The notes beneath the pieces were generated by a model that searched no databases, had not been told where the DNA came from, and worked only from the letters and a program-made list of their open reading frames with translations. Both the position numbers and the translations under genes were made by a program. DNA of 64,000 bases, taken from assembly GCA_963727035.1 (NCBI GenBank), contig CAVSEY010000021.1, positions 248,001 through 312,000 of the forward strand. Direction: 5' to 3'. Shown here piece by piece: positions 53,011-63,331 of this stretch. The number at the start of each line of letters is the position of its first letter. Positions within the stretch are counted from its first letter, which is position 1. The stretch is from Rhodoblastus sp963727035 (lineage in GTDB: Bacteria; Pseudomonadota; Alphaproteobacteria; Rhizobiales; Beijerinckiaceae).

Positions 53011-55327
53011 TTATGCCGCCATTTCGACGATTTCGCCAAGCGAATCGCGCCCGGCGAGCACAACCATGCGCGCCCCGGCGGCGGCGAAATCGTCGGACAG
53101 GAAGCTGCGCGCCCGCGCGTCTTCGGCATAGATCAATGTGAGATCGGCCTCGCGCGCGATCCGCGCCGCCTCGTCGCCGGCGCCCGCCGCGACGAGGGCG
53201 AAATCATAGGTCGCATGGAGCGCGTCGAGCACGAGATCGGTATCGGCCGGCGCGGCCTCGACAGGTCCGCCCGACTGAATGATGTGCAGTCGCGAAGCGC
53301 CGTCGCGGTAGATGGTTTCGGCGAAAGACGCCTCGCCTGACAGCAGCTGCGCCAGCCCCGGCTGGACCTCGTCGAAAAGATCGTCGTCAAGATCGTTGGC
53401 CAGAGCCGATTCGAGCTCGGCCGCCAAAGCCGGATCGGAATCGTCGACTTGCACCAGGATCGCGCGGCCTTCGCGGGCCAGCGCCCGGGCAAGCGCCAGC
53501 GCGGCGCAGGCGTGAGCCGAATCGGCATCGCTCACCACCAGGATCTTGGCGCCGCCGGCGGGCGCGGTCTCGGCAATGCGCTTGACCAGGGCGCGTGCGG
53601 CGCCGGTCCGGGCCGGGAACGGCGAACCCGGCGCGTCGGCCATTTCGGGCGCGTCCTCCGCCTCGGGCGCGAAGGCGGCGAGGGCGTCGGCTGTTGCGTC
53701 ATGTTGCCGCGCGCGCGCCGGCGCCGGCGCCTTCGCCTCGTCTTCCTGCAGGACGGCGGGCGCGCCGAATTCCGCCGCCGCCTGCCGGAGCCGCCGGAAA
53801 AAGCCCGGCTTCGGCTCGGCCGCCGCGCCGCCTTCGCCGAATGCGGCGACGGCGCGCTTGAGGTCGTCGATCGAGGCGTGTTCATGCCGCGCGTCCGGCG
53901 CCGGCTCCGCCGGCCTGCGGCGCCGCCCGCCCGATATTTCGCTCGCGATCACCAAGGCGACCGGGAAGAACAGGCCGGCCAGGGTTGCGAAAATGATGAT
54001 CGGCAGCTTTTTGGGAAAGGCCGGCTGGCTCGGCGCCAGAGCGCGCGAAATGATGCGGGCGTCGGGGGGCGCGGAATCGGCGAAGTCGCGGGCAAGCGCG
54101 GCCTGATATTTGGACGAGAGGCTGGCCAGCTGGTCCTTCAGGGTTTTGGAATCGCGCTGCAGTTCGAGCAATTTGGCGGCGTCGACGTTGGAGGCGCCGA
54201 CCGCGCTCTTCTGCGCTTCGAGCAAGGCCTCGAGATTGGCGACGCGGGCCGCGGCGACACGGGCGTCGTCCTCGTAGCCGCGCGCGGCCTTGTCCACCGC
54301 CAGGCGCAATTGCGCGTCGAGGTCGCTCAGCTGGCCTTGAAGCTCCTTGATGCGCGGATGGCCTGGCAGAAGCGTCCGCAACTCCGCCGCGAGCTGCGCG
54401 CGCACCGCCACGCGCTGGTCGGAGATCCGTCGCACCAGATCGCTTTTGGCGATGTCGCCGACGTCCGCGAGGCGACCCATTTTCAGCAGATCGCGCAAGA
54501 TATTCGCCTTGGCCTGCGCGTCCGAATGCGCGGCGCGCGCCTCCGCGAGCCGGGTCGCGATCTCGCCGAGCTGCTGGGTCGGCACGGTGGTCTGTCCGGC
54601 GCTCTCGTAAAGCCCGGTCTGGGCGCGGAAAGCCTCGACCTTGGCGTCGGCTTCGGCCACCTTGGTCTCCAGCGAGGCGATCAGGGGCTTGAGCGCCTCG
54701 GCCGCCTGATGCGCCTCCGCGCGCTTGGCCTGCGACTTCATGTCGATATAAAGTTCGGCCACCGCATTGGCGCCGCGCGCGGCGAGGTCGGGGTCGCGCG
54801 ACGAAAACTCGATTTGCAGCACCCGCGTCTTGGACGGCGACATCACCGTCAGATGATCGATGAAATTGGTCAGCAGCCGATCCCCGACCGGCTGGTCGGC
54901 CGGGCCCGCGCATGAGGCCGAGCAGGACCAGCGGCCGCGTCAAAAGGTTCAGGCCTCCGGCCGCCGGATCGAATTCCGGATTGCCCTGAAGATGAAGCTC
55001 CTGGACCGCCCTGCGCGCGAGATCGCGCGAGGTGAGAATCTGGATCTGGCTGTTGATCGCCGATTCGTCGAGCGCGTCGCCCACTTCCGCGCGCGCGCCC
55101 TCCGGCCCCGCGCTGGTGAAATAGCTCTCCTGATTCTCGATCAGGATGCGGGATTCGGCGACATAGCGCGGCTTGACGACGGTCACGAACATGGCCGCGG
55201 CCGCCGCCGCGCCCAGCATGACGCTCAGGATCAGGCGCTTCCTGCGTCCCAGCGCGGCCGCGACGCCGCCGAGGTCGATCTCGTCCCGGCCGTCATCCAA
55301 CTCGAAATCGCTTTGCCGCGCGTTCAT
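53011..55327 (-). pseudogene. gumC: GumC/Wzz-type polysaccharide copolymerase with BY-kinase-like end, frameshifted
   Basis: An inner-membrane chain-length and export protein. N-terminal helix (LILSVMLGAAAAAAMFVTVV), Wzz domain, coiled-coil region (about 200-400), second helix (IIIFATLAGLFFPVALVIA) and a C-terminal ATPase-like domain (GGAKILVVSDADSAHACAAL) that lacks a proper Walker A. The N-terminal 140 residues are in a different frame from the rest; one extra base in GGGCCC at 54902-54907 explains it (MRGPADQPVGDRLL is restored). Corrected length is about 771 residues. ATG 55327 has GGAG upstream. Divergent from the Wza gene. Confidence 0.82.
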
Positions 55328-55486
55328 TCCCTGCTCCCGCAACGCCGGCACTTTAGGACATCTATGGTTGAAGCAATGTTAATCCCGCGCAGGATGCGAT
55401 GGTTAATGGCAAAGCTTTGTTAACCATAAACGCCTAGTTTCGCCGCCAGCGCCGAACCCACGGCGCGCGCTCGTCGGGTACTTGTC

Positions 55487-56044
55487 ATGCGCCGAATCCT
55501 GCTGCTCGCCTGTCTCCTCCTGCCGGTCGCCCTCCAGGGCTGCGCCGAACGGCGGATTCCGGGAGAATTCCAGGCCTATGCCGATACGCCTTATACACTT
55601 GGCGCGGGCGACCGCGTGCGGGTGATCGTGTTCGGGCAGGATTCGCTCAGCAATTCCTATGCGGTCGAAAGCTCGGGCAACATCGCCATGCCGCTGATCG
55701 GCTTGGTCCACGCCGCCGGACGAACCCCGTCCCAGCTCGCGGGCGAGATCGAGACGCGGCTGCGCGCCGGCTATATCCGCGAACCGCGCGCCTCGGTCGA
55801 GGTCGAGGCCTATCGCCCCTTCTTCATCCTCGGCGAGGTCACCACCGCCGGCCAGTATCCCTTCGTCAACGGCATGAGCGTCGAGACGGCCGTGGCGATC
55901 GCCGGCGGCTATACGCCGCGCGCGCGCAAGGACGAGGCCCAGCTCACCCGCACGGAAGGCGACCGCACCGCGACAGCCGACGTTCCGGTGACCGTGCCGG
56001 TGCGCCCCGGCGACACGATCTACATTCCCGAGCGGTACTTCTGA
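55487..56044 (+). CDS. polysaccharide export outer-membrane lipoprotein (Wza/GumB-like)
   Basis: A 185-residue lipoprotein (signal with lipobox LQGC at about residue 19) carrying a Poly_export domain (YTLGAGDRVRVIVFGQDSL) and a SLBB motif (PFFILGEVTTAGQYPF, then VETAVAIAGGYTPRA). Such short Wza proteins form the outer-membrane part of exopolysaccharide export with a GumC/Wzz partner, here the divergent gene. No strong ribosome-binding site was seen before the ATG. Confidence 0.92.
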   Translation: MRRILLLACLLLPVALQGCAERRIPGEFQAYADTPYTLGAGDRVRVIVFGQDSLSNSYAVESSGNIAMPLIGLVHAAGRTPSQLAGEIETRLRAGYIREPRASVEVEAYRPFFILGEVTTAGQYPFVNGMSVETAVAIAGGYTPRARKDEAQLTRTEGDRTATADVPVTVPVRPGDTIYIPERYF

Positions 56045-56188
56045 AACGCAAGCCAATTCTTAAATAAAGGTAAATATCGAAAAGTCTCGCCGTTCCGCGT
56101 TTCCGCATTTTTTCATATTTCCTTCAAGTTGTATGATCCTGCATCGAACCGGCGCGGCGACGACCCGCCGGCCAAGGCGGTGATCGAC

Positions 56189-57634
56189 ATGCGACACGGA
56201 CCACCGGCGGAAGCCGTCAGCGCTCATCGACGCAAGGCGTCCTTTTACGGCTTTGCTTTGACCGCTGCGGCGCGCCTGGGGGAATTCGCCGCCCTGCTGC
56301 TGCTCGGGCTCGCGCTGCGCCAGGGTCGCGCGGCGGGCGAACAGGCCGCGCCGATTTTCGTCGCGCCTTTCGTCGTGGCCGCCTTTGCGCTTCTCGCGCG
56401 CGCCAACGGCGCCTATGGGCTCGCCATCCTGCGCGCGCCCTTCCAGGGCTTCCTGCGCGCCGCCGGGGCCTGGACCGGCGCCGCCTTCGCCGTCCTGGCC
56501 ATTGGCTTCATCTTCGGCGCCCCGGGACTTTCGCCGCGCGGCTGGCTGGGCCTCTGGCTGGCGGCGGGCCTGCCCTGCCTGTTGGGGCTCCGCTTCCTGA
56601 CCGCTTTCGCCGCCTCCCTGATGGCGCGCCTCGGAAAGCTCGACCGCTATGTCGTGATCGTCGGCGGCGGCCCGCTGGCGGAGGATCTTCTTGGCGAACT
56701 CACCAATGAGTCCCTCTGCGACGTGCGCATTCTCGGCCTGTTCGACGATCGCGGCGACGACCGCGCCCCGGACGTCGTCGCCGGCTTTCCCAAGCTCGGG
56801 ACGATCGACGACCTGATCGCCTTCGCCCGCAACGTCCGCGTCGATCAGATCCTGTTCGCCCTGCCGGTCCACGCCGAGGCGCGCATTCTCGAAATCCTGC
56901 GCCGTCTGTGGGTTCTGCCGATCGACATCCGGCTCGCGGCCCACGCCAATCGCCTGCGCTTCCGCCCCCGCGCCTATTCCTTCCTCGGCGACGTGCCCCT
57001 GTTCGACCTGATCGACAAGCCGATGTCGGAATCGGCGATCGTCGTCAAAGCCGTGTTCGACCGCGTGGTCGGCCTGGCTTTGATCACGCTCCTCGCGCCG
57101 GTGATGCTGGCGGTGGCGGCCGGAGTGAAACTGTCGTCGCCGGGGCCGGTGCTGTTCCGCCAGGAAAGGTTCGGCTTCAACAACGAGAAGATCAGGATCT
57201 ACAAGTTCCGCTCGCTCTATGTCGACCAGTGCGACCGGGGCGCCTGCCGTCAGGTGACGCGCCACGATCCGCGCGTGACCCCTTTCGGCCGCTTCATCCG
57301 GCGCGCCTCGCTCGACGAATTGCCGCAATTGTTCAATGTGCTCAAAGGCGAGCTTTCACTCGTCGGGCCGCGCCCCCATGTGGTCAACGCCACGGTGGCC
57401 GGCCAGGCCTATGAGGAGATTGTCGACGGCTATTTCGCCCGCCACAAGGTCAAGCCGGGCCTGACCGGCTGGGCGCAGATCAACGGCTGGCGCGGCGAGA
57501 CCGACACGCTGGAGAAAATCCAGCGCCGGGTCGATTACGATCTCGACTATATCGAGAACTGGTCGATCTGGTTCGACCTCCGCATCCTCGCCCTGACGCC
57601 ATTCGCTCTCGCGAGCGGCCGCAACGCCTATTGA
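56189..57634 (+). CDS. polyprenyl glycosylphosphotransferase (WcaJ/ExoY type)
   Basis: A 481-residue membrane enzyme starting exopolysaccharide assembly by moving a sugar-1-phosphate to undecaprenyl phosphate. Four or five N-terminal helices, a CoA-binding-like domain (YVVIVGGGPLAEDLLGEL) and the C-terminal sugar transferase with KFRSLYVDQCDRG, SLDELPQLFNVLKGE and KPGLTGWAQINGWRG. The start at 56189 is preferred (AAGGCGG upstream); TTG at 56129 is an alternative. It begins the biosynthetic part of the cluster. Confidence 0.93.
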   Translation: MRHGPPAEAVSAHRRKASFYGFALTAAARLGEFAALLLLGLALRQGRAAGEQAAPIFVAPFVVAAFALLARANGAYGLAILRAPFQGFLRAAGAWTGAAFAVLAIGFIFGAPGLSPRGWLGLWLAAGLPCLLGLRFLTAFAASLMARLGKLDRYVVIVGGGPLAEDLLGELTNESLCDVRILGLFDDRGDDRAPDVVAGFPKLGTIDDLIAFARNVRVDQILFALPVHAEARILEILRRLWVLPIDIRLAAHANRLRFRPRAYSFLGDVPLFDLIDKPMSESAIVVKAVFDRVVGLALITLLAPVMLAVAAGVKLSSPGPVLFRQERFGFNNEKIRIYKFRSLYVDQCDRGACRQVTRHDPRVTPFGRFIRRASLDELPQLFNVLKGELSLVGPRPHVVNATVAGQAYEEIVDGYFARHKVKPGLTGWAQINGWRGETDTLEKIQRRVDYDLDYIENWSIWFDLRILALTPFALASGRNAY

Positions 57635-57709
57635 CCCCGACGAAGGCGGCCGACCTCTCTTTTTTAACACTCGTCATTTAAAACAGCGCCGTTGCGGAAC
57701 CACGTCCAG

Positions 57710-58870
57710 ATGCTTTCGAGAGAACCGAGCCTGCGCATCCTCCACGTGCTCAGGTCGCCTGTCGGCGGCCTTTTCCGCCATGTGCTGGACCTGGCGCGGG
57801 AACAGTCGGCGCGCGGCCACGCCGTCGGGATGATCACGGATTCGCTCACCGGCGGCGACGCCGCAACCCGTGAAATCGCGCAAATCGCGCCGCTGCTGCG
57901 GCTTGGCGTCGAGCGCCTTCCCATGCGCCGCAAGCCGCATGCGAGCGATCTCTGGGCGCTTGCCCGCGTGTGCCGCGAAATCGCCCGGCTCAAACCCGAC
58001 GTCGTCCACGGCCATGGCTCGAAGGGCGGCTTTTACGCCAGAGCCTCGGGCTTCGTTCCCGGCCTGGGCGATCCCTTGCGCGTCTATACGCCCCATGGCG
58101 GCAGTTTTCATCAGCAGCCGGGCTATCGGCTGTATATGGCGGTCGAGCGGCTCGTCGCCGGCCAGACCGACGTCCTGGCGTTCGAGAGCGATTTCATCGC
58201 CGGCGAATATTCCAGGGGCGTCGGGACGACGCGAGCGCTGAAGCGGGTCGCCAAGAACGGGTTGCGCCCCGCGGAATTCACGCCCGTCGCCGCCAAGCCG
58301 GGCGCGGCGGAGTTCCTCTATATCGGCGAACTCTCAGCCTACAAGGGAGTCGACACGCTGATCGAGGCCCTGGCCGCGCTCCATCGCGCGGGGAATGACG
58401 AGGCGCGTCTCGCCATTGTCGGCTCGGGCTGCGAACTCGAACGCCTCGCCGGCATGGTCGAAAATCTCGACCTGAACCGCTCGGTCGCCTTTTTCGGCGC
58501 CCTGCCCGCCCGTGAGGCCTTTCAACTTGGCCGGATCGTCGTCGCGCCGAGCCGCGCCGAGTCCCTGCCCTATCTCGTCATGGAGGCGATCGCCGCCGAC
58601 AAGACCGTCATCGCCACCGCTGTCGGCGGCATGCCCGAGATTTTCGGGCCCTTGAGCGACCGCCTGATTCCGCGCGACGACCGCCAAGCGCTGGCGCGGG
58701 CGATGGCCGCCGCCCTGCGGCGCGACGCGCAAGAAGCCGCCGCGGAACGCGCGGAATTGTCCCGCCATATCGCGGCCCATTTCAGCGTCGAGGCCATGAC
58801 GGATTCCGTTCTCGCCGCCTATCGCGCGGGCCTGGCGCGCAAGGGCCACGTGGCGGAGGCCGGCCCATGA
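57710..58870 (+). CDS. glycosyltransferase family 4
   Basis: A 386-residue GT-B enzyme. The acceptor half starts ILHVLRSPVGGLFRHVLDLA and contains VVHGHGSKGGFYAR; the donor half has LYIGELSAYKGVDTLIEAL and the nucleotide-sugar motif APSRAESLPYLVMEAIAADK. It should add one sugar to the lipid-linked repeat unit. ATG 57710 is chosen; TTG 57692 is possible. It overlaps the next gene by ATGA. Confidence 0.92.
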   Translation: MLSREPSLRILHVLRSPVGGLFRHVLDLAREQSARGHAVGMITDSLTGGDAATREIAQIAPLLRLGVERLPMRRKPHASDLWALARVCREIARLKPDVVHGHGSKGGFYARASGFVPGLGDPLRVYTPHGGSFHQQPGYRLYMAVERLVAGQTDVLAFESDFIAGEYSRGVGTTRALKRVAKNGLRPAEFTPVAAKPGAAEFLYIGELSAYKGVDTLIEALAALHRAGNDEARLAIVGSGCELERLAGMVENLDLNRSVAFFGALPAREAFQLGRIVVAPSRAESLPYLVMEAIAADKTVIATAVGGMPEIFGPLSDRLIPRDDRQALARAMAAALRRDAQEAAAERAELSRHIAAHFSVEAMTDSVLAAYRAGLARKGHVAEAGP

Positions 58871-60267
58871 CCGAGATCGGACTCGCTCCGGGCAAGCCGC
58901 CGCCGTTCGCCGCCCCCCGCGTGACTTTCGATTACCGCAAGCTGGTCAACGGCTTGTTCTGGCTGGCGGTGGCCAGCGGCTCGATCGTGTTCATCGAACC
59001 CGCGCCCTATGACATTCTCATCCTGATCACCATCGCGCTCTGGGGCTTCGGCGGCTTCACCATCCACCGCGCCGTGCTGCCCTACGTTTTCCTCCTCCTG
59101 CTGTGGGCGCTGGGCGGCTATATCGCCCTCGTCCCCTATTGGAACGAGGACGACCCGGTCGGCTATATGTCCCATACGATCTTCATCATCACCACCGGCG
59201 TGTTCTTTGCGCTCTTCCTGACCAACCAGACCTCGCGCCGGGCCGAACTCCTGCTCTCGGCCTATGCCGTCTCCTGCGTCCTCGCCGCGGCGATCGCGGT
59301 GACGACCTGGTTCGCGGCTTTCGACGGGAACGGAGACTGGGTCAGGGACGGGCGCGCCATGGCGCCGTTCAAGGACCCGAACGTGCTCGGCTCCTACATG
59401 GTCCTCGGCCTCCTTTATCTGGTTCAGCGCCTGCTGCTCGGCCGCGCCCGCTACTGGTGGGCGGTCCTGCCAAGCCTCGCCTTGATCCTCGCCGCCCTGT
59501 TCCTGTCGTTCTCGCGCGGCTCCTGGGGCGCTGCGGTGGTCTCGACGGCGATGGTCGTCGCCTTCCTCGTCAAGACCGCGGATTCGCGCCGCATGCGGCT
59601 GCGGATCGTCGCCGGCGCGGCGGGCGTCGTCCTGACGGTCTTCGTCGGGATCATGGGCGCGCTGAGCCAGCCCGACGTCCGCGACTTCTTTTTCCAGCGC
59701 GCCCACGCCGAACAGGATTACGACAGCGGGCCGAACGGGCGCTTCGGCAACCAGGCGCGCTCAATTCCCATGCTGCTCGATCGGCCCAACGGCTTCGGGC
59801 CTTTGCGCTTCCGCCTCACCTTCGGGCTGGAGCCGCATAATTCCTATATCGACGCCTTCGCCTCCGAAGGCTGGCTCGGCGGCTTCTGCTTTCTCTCCCT
59901 CGCCGTTTCGACCATTTTCGTCGGTTTCCGGCAAAGCCTGACGCGGCATCCCTGGATGCGCCAGTCGCAGGTCCTGTTCGCCGCGACCTTCGCCTTCCTT
60001 CTTCAGGCCTTGCAGATCGACATCGGCCACTGGCGCATGTTCTTCGTTTCGCTCGGCGGGCTCTGGGGGATCGAGGCGGCGCGGCGGCGCTGGCTTGCGG
60101 AGGAGGAAAAATCGAGCACGCATTTCTCACACGGGGCCGACCTGCGTTGCGATTTCGACAAGTCGAACGCAAGGAGGGCGGCGAAAAGCGTATGGGGTCA
60201 TACGGTTGAGCCGCCCGACGCGGCGGGCGGCCGTCGAAATGCAACCCGAAGGGCCAGCGGAAGGTGA
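58867..60267 (+). CDS. O-antigen ligase/polymerase-like membrane protein (Wzy/WaaL)
   Basis: A 466-residue protein with about eleven membrane segments and the large periplasmic loop of this family (FLSFSRGSWGAAV before it, GLEPHNSYIDAFASEGWLGG after it). It probably polymerises exopolysaccharide repeat units. The last 20 or so residues (from about 60208) are encoded by the dispersed 51-base repeat, which suggests that the original stop codon was displaced when the repeat arrived. Coupled to the preceding glycosyltransferase. Confidence 0.9.
   Translation: MTEIGLAPGKPPPFAAPRVTFDYRKLVNGLFWLAVASGSIVFIEPAPYDILILITIALWGFGGFTIHRAVLPYVFLLLLWALGGYIALVPYWNEDDPVGYMSHTIFIITTGVFFALFLTNQTSRRAELLLSAYAVSCVLAAAIAVTTWFAAFDGNGDWVRDGRAMAPFKDPNVLGSYMVLGLLYLVQRLLLGRARYWWAVLPSLALILAALFLSFSRGSWGAAVVSTAMVVAFLVKTADSRRMRLRIVAGAAGVVLTVFVGIMGALSQPDVRDFFFQRAHAEQDYDSGPNGRFGNQARSIPMLLDRPNGFGPLRFRLTFGLEPHNSYIDAFASEGWLGGFCFLSLAVSTIFVGFRQSLTRHPWMRQSQVLFAATFAFLLQALQIDIGHWRMFFVSLGGLWGIEAARRRWLAEEEKSSTHFSHGADLRCDFDKSNARRAAKSVWGHTVEPPDAAGGRRNATRRASGR
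60208..60258 (+). repeat. dispersed 51-base repeat, copy B
   Basis: 46 of 51 bases are identical to 41006-41056, same orientation. Here it contains a perfect GC hairpin (gccgcccg/cgggcggc) and encodes the C-terminal tail of the Wzy-like protein. It is joined directly to a longer inverted-repeat element at 60253-60349. Confidence 0.75.
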
Positions 60268-60349
60268 TGACAGTGTGCGTCGAACGGCTTGGCCGATGCG
60301 CCACATCGGCCCGCGCCATTCTCCTACCCTGTCATCACCTTGCGCTGGC
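60253..60349. repeat. inverted-repeat element with 21-base arms
   Basis: Arms 60253-60273 (gccagcg, g, aaggtgatgacag) and 60329-60349 pair at 20 of 21 positions, enclosing 55 bases that include a perfect 8-pair stem (ggccgatg/catcggcc, 60291-60311). The size and symmetry fit a MITE-like or REP-associated element, or a strongly folded RNA. It straddles the Wzy-like stop and lies upstream of the beta-helix gene. Confidence 0.65.
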
Positions 60350-60409
60350 GCAGGCCGACCCCGGTGAGAAATGCGCTAGCCCTTCGCGGCGACGGATTCT
60401 GGAGAAAGC

Positions 60410-61881
60410 ATGGACAGGCGCCGGTTCATCCAGACTTTTCCCGTCGCGGCGGCAGGCTTGCTCTGCGCCACGCCAGCCCGTGCGGCGGACCCGGCTTATT
60501 TCGTCTTGGTCAGCGATTCCGCCGTGCTCGTCAGCCCCACACGCTTTTCCTCGGCCGCGCGGACGCAGAGCCTGTCGCTCGCCGGCGCGGTCGCCGCCGC
60601 CGCAAGGGCAGCAAAACCCCTGAATATCCTGCCGGGCGCCTATCGCACCTCCGGCTTTTCGATCACCGCGCCGCTGGAGATTTTCGCCGCCCCGGGAACG
60701 GTCGTCATCGAGCCGGCGGGAGGCGAATGTTTCAATATCGACATCAGGCCCGCTTCGGGATCGAGCCTGCTGGAGGGCGTGACGATCAGGGGGATCGGCT
60801 TTCAGGGCAAGGGAGCCATTTTCCCGACCGGCGTAAATCCGGCAGAACGGCCGGTCGATCCGTTCCTCGACGCCGCCATGCCCCGTTTCAACGCGCTGAT
60901 CACCGCCTTCCGCGTCAGGAACCTGATCGTCGAGGATTGCGCCATCGGCGGCTCGCAGGCCGGCGGCCTGGCGCTCTGGCGGTGCCGCAACGCCTCGGTG
61001 ACGCGCAACGAATTTTCGAACAACAATATTTCGATCTATTCCGCGCAGGGCGAGAACAATCTCTTCGCCGACAACGACATCCACGACAATGCGAATTTCG
61101 CGATCGTCGTCGAGCAATGGCCGCCAGGGCCGGATTACACCATCCTGCGCAACAACAGGATCGCAAAGACGGCGGCGAGCTTCGGCGCCGACCCGTCGCG
61201 CGGAATCGTCGGCGGCAGCGGACCCTATGGCAATGGCGTTTTCGGCCTTTACGCCCATCACATGATGGTCGAAGGCAACCGCATTTCGGATTCCGCCTTT
61301 TCCGGCGTGCGCATGAATGGCTGTTCCGATGTTCAGATCGCGAACAACGCCATCGACCGGTCCGGTGAGACCGGGATCATGGTCGAATGTCCGCAGACCG
61401 ACGGCAAGACGCCGAACGGCCTGGGCTACGAGGGCGGCGTCATCGCCAACAATATCGTCTCCGGCGCCGCGGAAGGCGTGTCGGTCACCAATGGCTGGTA
61501 TGGCGGCCGGCGGGTTTCGATCAATGGCAACCAGGTCCGCTCGATCGCGCGCAAAAGCTTCCGCACCAGCGATCCGAACTGGCCGCGCTACGCGACCTAT
61601 GGCGACGGGATTTATGCGGAAGCGGATGTCGATATCGTCGGCAACATCGTCGAGGACTGCGACGGCTGCGGCATCTATGTCGCGCCGATGGCGATCCAGA
61701 ACAGCCGATCAAGACCGCCGCGAACGTCACCGGCAATATCGTCAAGAACGCGCAATGGGGCGTCGGATTCTGGAAAGGCTCGGACCCGGCGCGCGGGTTC
61801 ACCTTCATTCAGGGCAACATGATCACCGGTTCTTCGCGCGGCGCCATCATGGCGCTGAGCCCCTCGGGCGTCCCCCAATGA
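60410..61881 (+). pseudogene. Tat-exported right-handed beta-helix protein (TIGR03808-like), frameshifted
   Basis: An approximately 490-residue periplasmic beta-helix protein. It starts MDRRRFIQTFPVAAAGLL, a twin-arginine-type signal, followed by parallel-beta-helix repeats rich in N and G (NEFSNNNISIYSAQGENN, DNDIHDNANFAIVVEQ, GNRISDSAFSGVRMNG). The last 60 residues (QPIKTAANVTGNIVKNAQWG to GVPQ) are in another frame; one missing base near 61700-61704 explains it. The pattern fits the rhizobial twin-arginine repeat family. GGAG precedes ATG. A polysaccharide-lyase or epimerase role is possible. Confidence 0.75.
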
Positions 61882-62205
61882 CGGAACAAGGACCGAGGAC
61901 GACGGCCGGGATTATGGCGCATTGAAAAACGGGCTCGGCGCCGAAAAGCCTTATCCGGTTGTCGCGATTGGAGTGAATTACGCCTTTTAGGGACCGGTCC
62001 CACAATGTTTGCGCCGAGGTTCGGTGAAAAGCCGGACCGTCGCGATCCGAGAGCCGGCTCCGCAATCGCGCTCCGGCGCGTTTTGCGCGAAACGGTCAAT
62101 CGGCGCCTTCGCTTAAATTTTTATGCAATTTGCGCCAATTCATTTCATCCGCGGCGCCTAAACTCGGAAGGATCGACGCCTGAAGGCTTTCGGCTGAGCG
62201 AGACA
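61882..62205. other. 324-base gap upstream of the acyltransferase
   Basis: No gene is supported. A perfect 12-base palindrome (gggaccggtccc, 61990-62001) and an AT-rich patch with taaatttttatgc (about 62113-62125) are the only notable features; the patch is likely part of the acyltransferase promoter. The reading frame of the acyltransferase is open through part of this region but has no ribosome-binding site there. Confidence 0.4.
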
Positions 62206-63331
62206 ATGGAAAAACGCCTCGGATATCTGGACGCCATGAGGGGCATCGCCGCGCTCGCCGTCATTTTTGCGCATGCCACCGCCCAATTCATGTTGAACGG
62301 CGGCCTGCATTATCCCGTCGAGAACGAAATCGCGAAATTCACCCTGGTCTATATCGACGCCGGCAAGGTCGCCGTCATCGTCTTTTTCGCCATTTCCGGC
62401 TTTGTCATTCCTTTTTCCCTGTTCAAGGACTCGCAGGCGCCGCTGCAAAGCTTCGCGGTCACGCGGTTTTTCCGGCTTTATCCGGTTTACTGGCTCAGCC
62501 TGTTCGTCTGGGTCGCTTTTTCATATTTTTCTCTCGGAGAGAGCACGCCCACGCGCGAGATTCTCGTCAATCTCACCATGCTCCAGCAATTCGTCGGCGT
62601 GAAAAACGTCATCGAACTGTTCTGGACCTTGCAGATCGAACTGGTCTTCTATTTTCTTTGCGCGGCTCTCTTTGCCGCTGGCCTGTTGAAAACCCCGCGC
62701 CACATCGCCTGGGCCTCGATCCTGTCGCTGGCCTGCGCCCTGGCCCTGGCCGCCGCGCGGGGCTTTCTCGACCAAAAACTGCCGGTCGCTTTGCCGCTGG
62801 CGCTCTCGATCATGTTCTGGGGTTTCCTGTGGCGCCGCGCCACCGATCGACCACGCGCCCGACGCCCGCGCATGGGTCGCCCGGCTGACCCCGTTGATTT
62901 TCGTCGCCATCACGCCGATCGCGGTCATGGCCTATTCCGCCGACCACGGCTTCCACGAAACCTGGTGGCGCTATGCGAATTCCTATCTTTTGGCCCTGAC
63001 CCTTTTCATTGTTTTCACGACCAGGATCAAAATCTACGCGCCGTCCGCGCTGTTCCTCGGCCGGATCAGCTATTCGGTCTATCTTTTCGGGCCGCTCGGC
63101 CAGGAACTGGCGATGAAGGCGCATGCCTTCCTTCCCGAAGGCGCGCCGACCCTCCTGACCGTGGCCCTGGCGATGATCTTGACCCTGCCGATCGCGGCGA
63201 CGACCTATCGTCTCGTCGAAGCGCCGGCGATCGCGATGGGCCGGACCCTGCGCCGGCGCCTCCAGGATCGCCGCGATGCGCTCAGACCCGAGCCGACGCA
63301 GGAATGGAAGCTGGACCAGGCCCGCCATTGA
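62206..63331 (+). pseudogene. acyltransferase 3 family membrane protein, frameshifted
   Basis: An OafA/ExoZ-type O-acyltransferase with ten or so helices (about 374 residues when corrected). It starts MEKRLGYLDAMRGIAALAV with the typical catalytic His in IFAHATAQF, and continues VTRFFRLYPVYWLSL. After LWRRAT the frame changes; IDHAPDARAWVARLTPLIFV to TYRLVEAPAIAMGR is in the next frame. One extra base near 62843-62846 explains it. It would acetylate or otherwise decorate the exopolysaccharide. Its 3' end overlaps the convergent glycosyltransferase by 50 bases. Confidence 0.8.

Noticed and set aside
61990..62001. Perfect palindrome gggaccggtccc as an operator
   Set aside because: A 12-base palindrome of this composition is expected by chance in GC-rich DNA of this length, and no promoter overlaps it.
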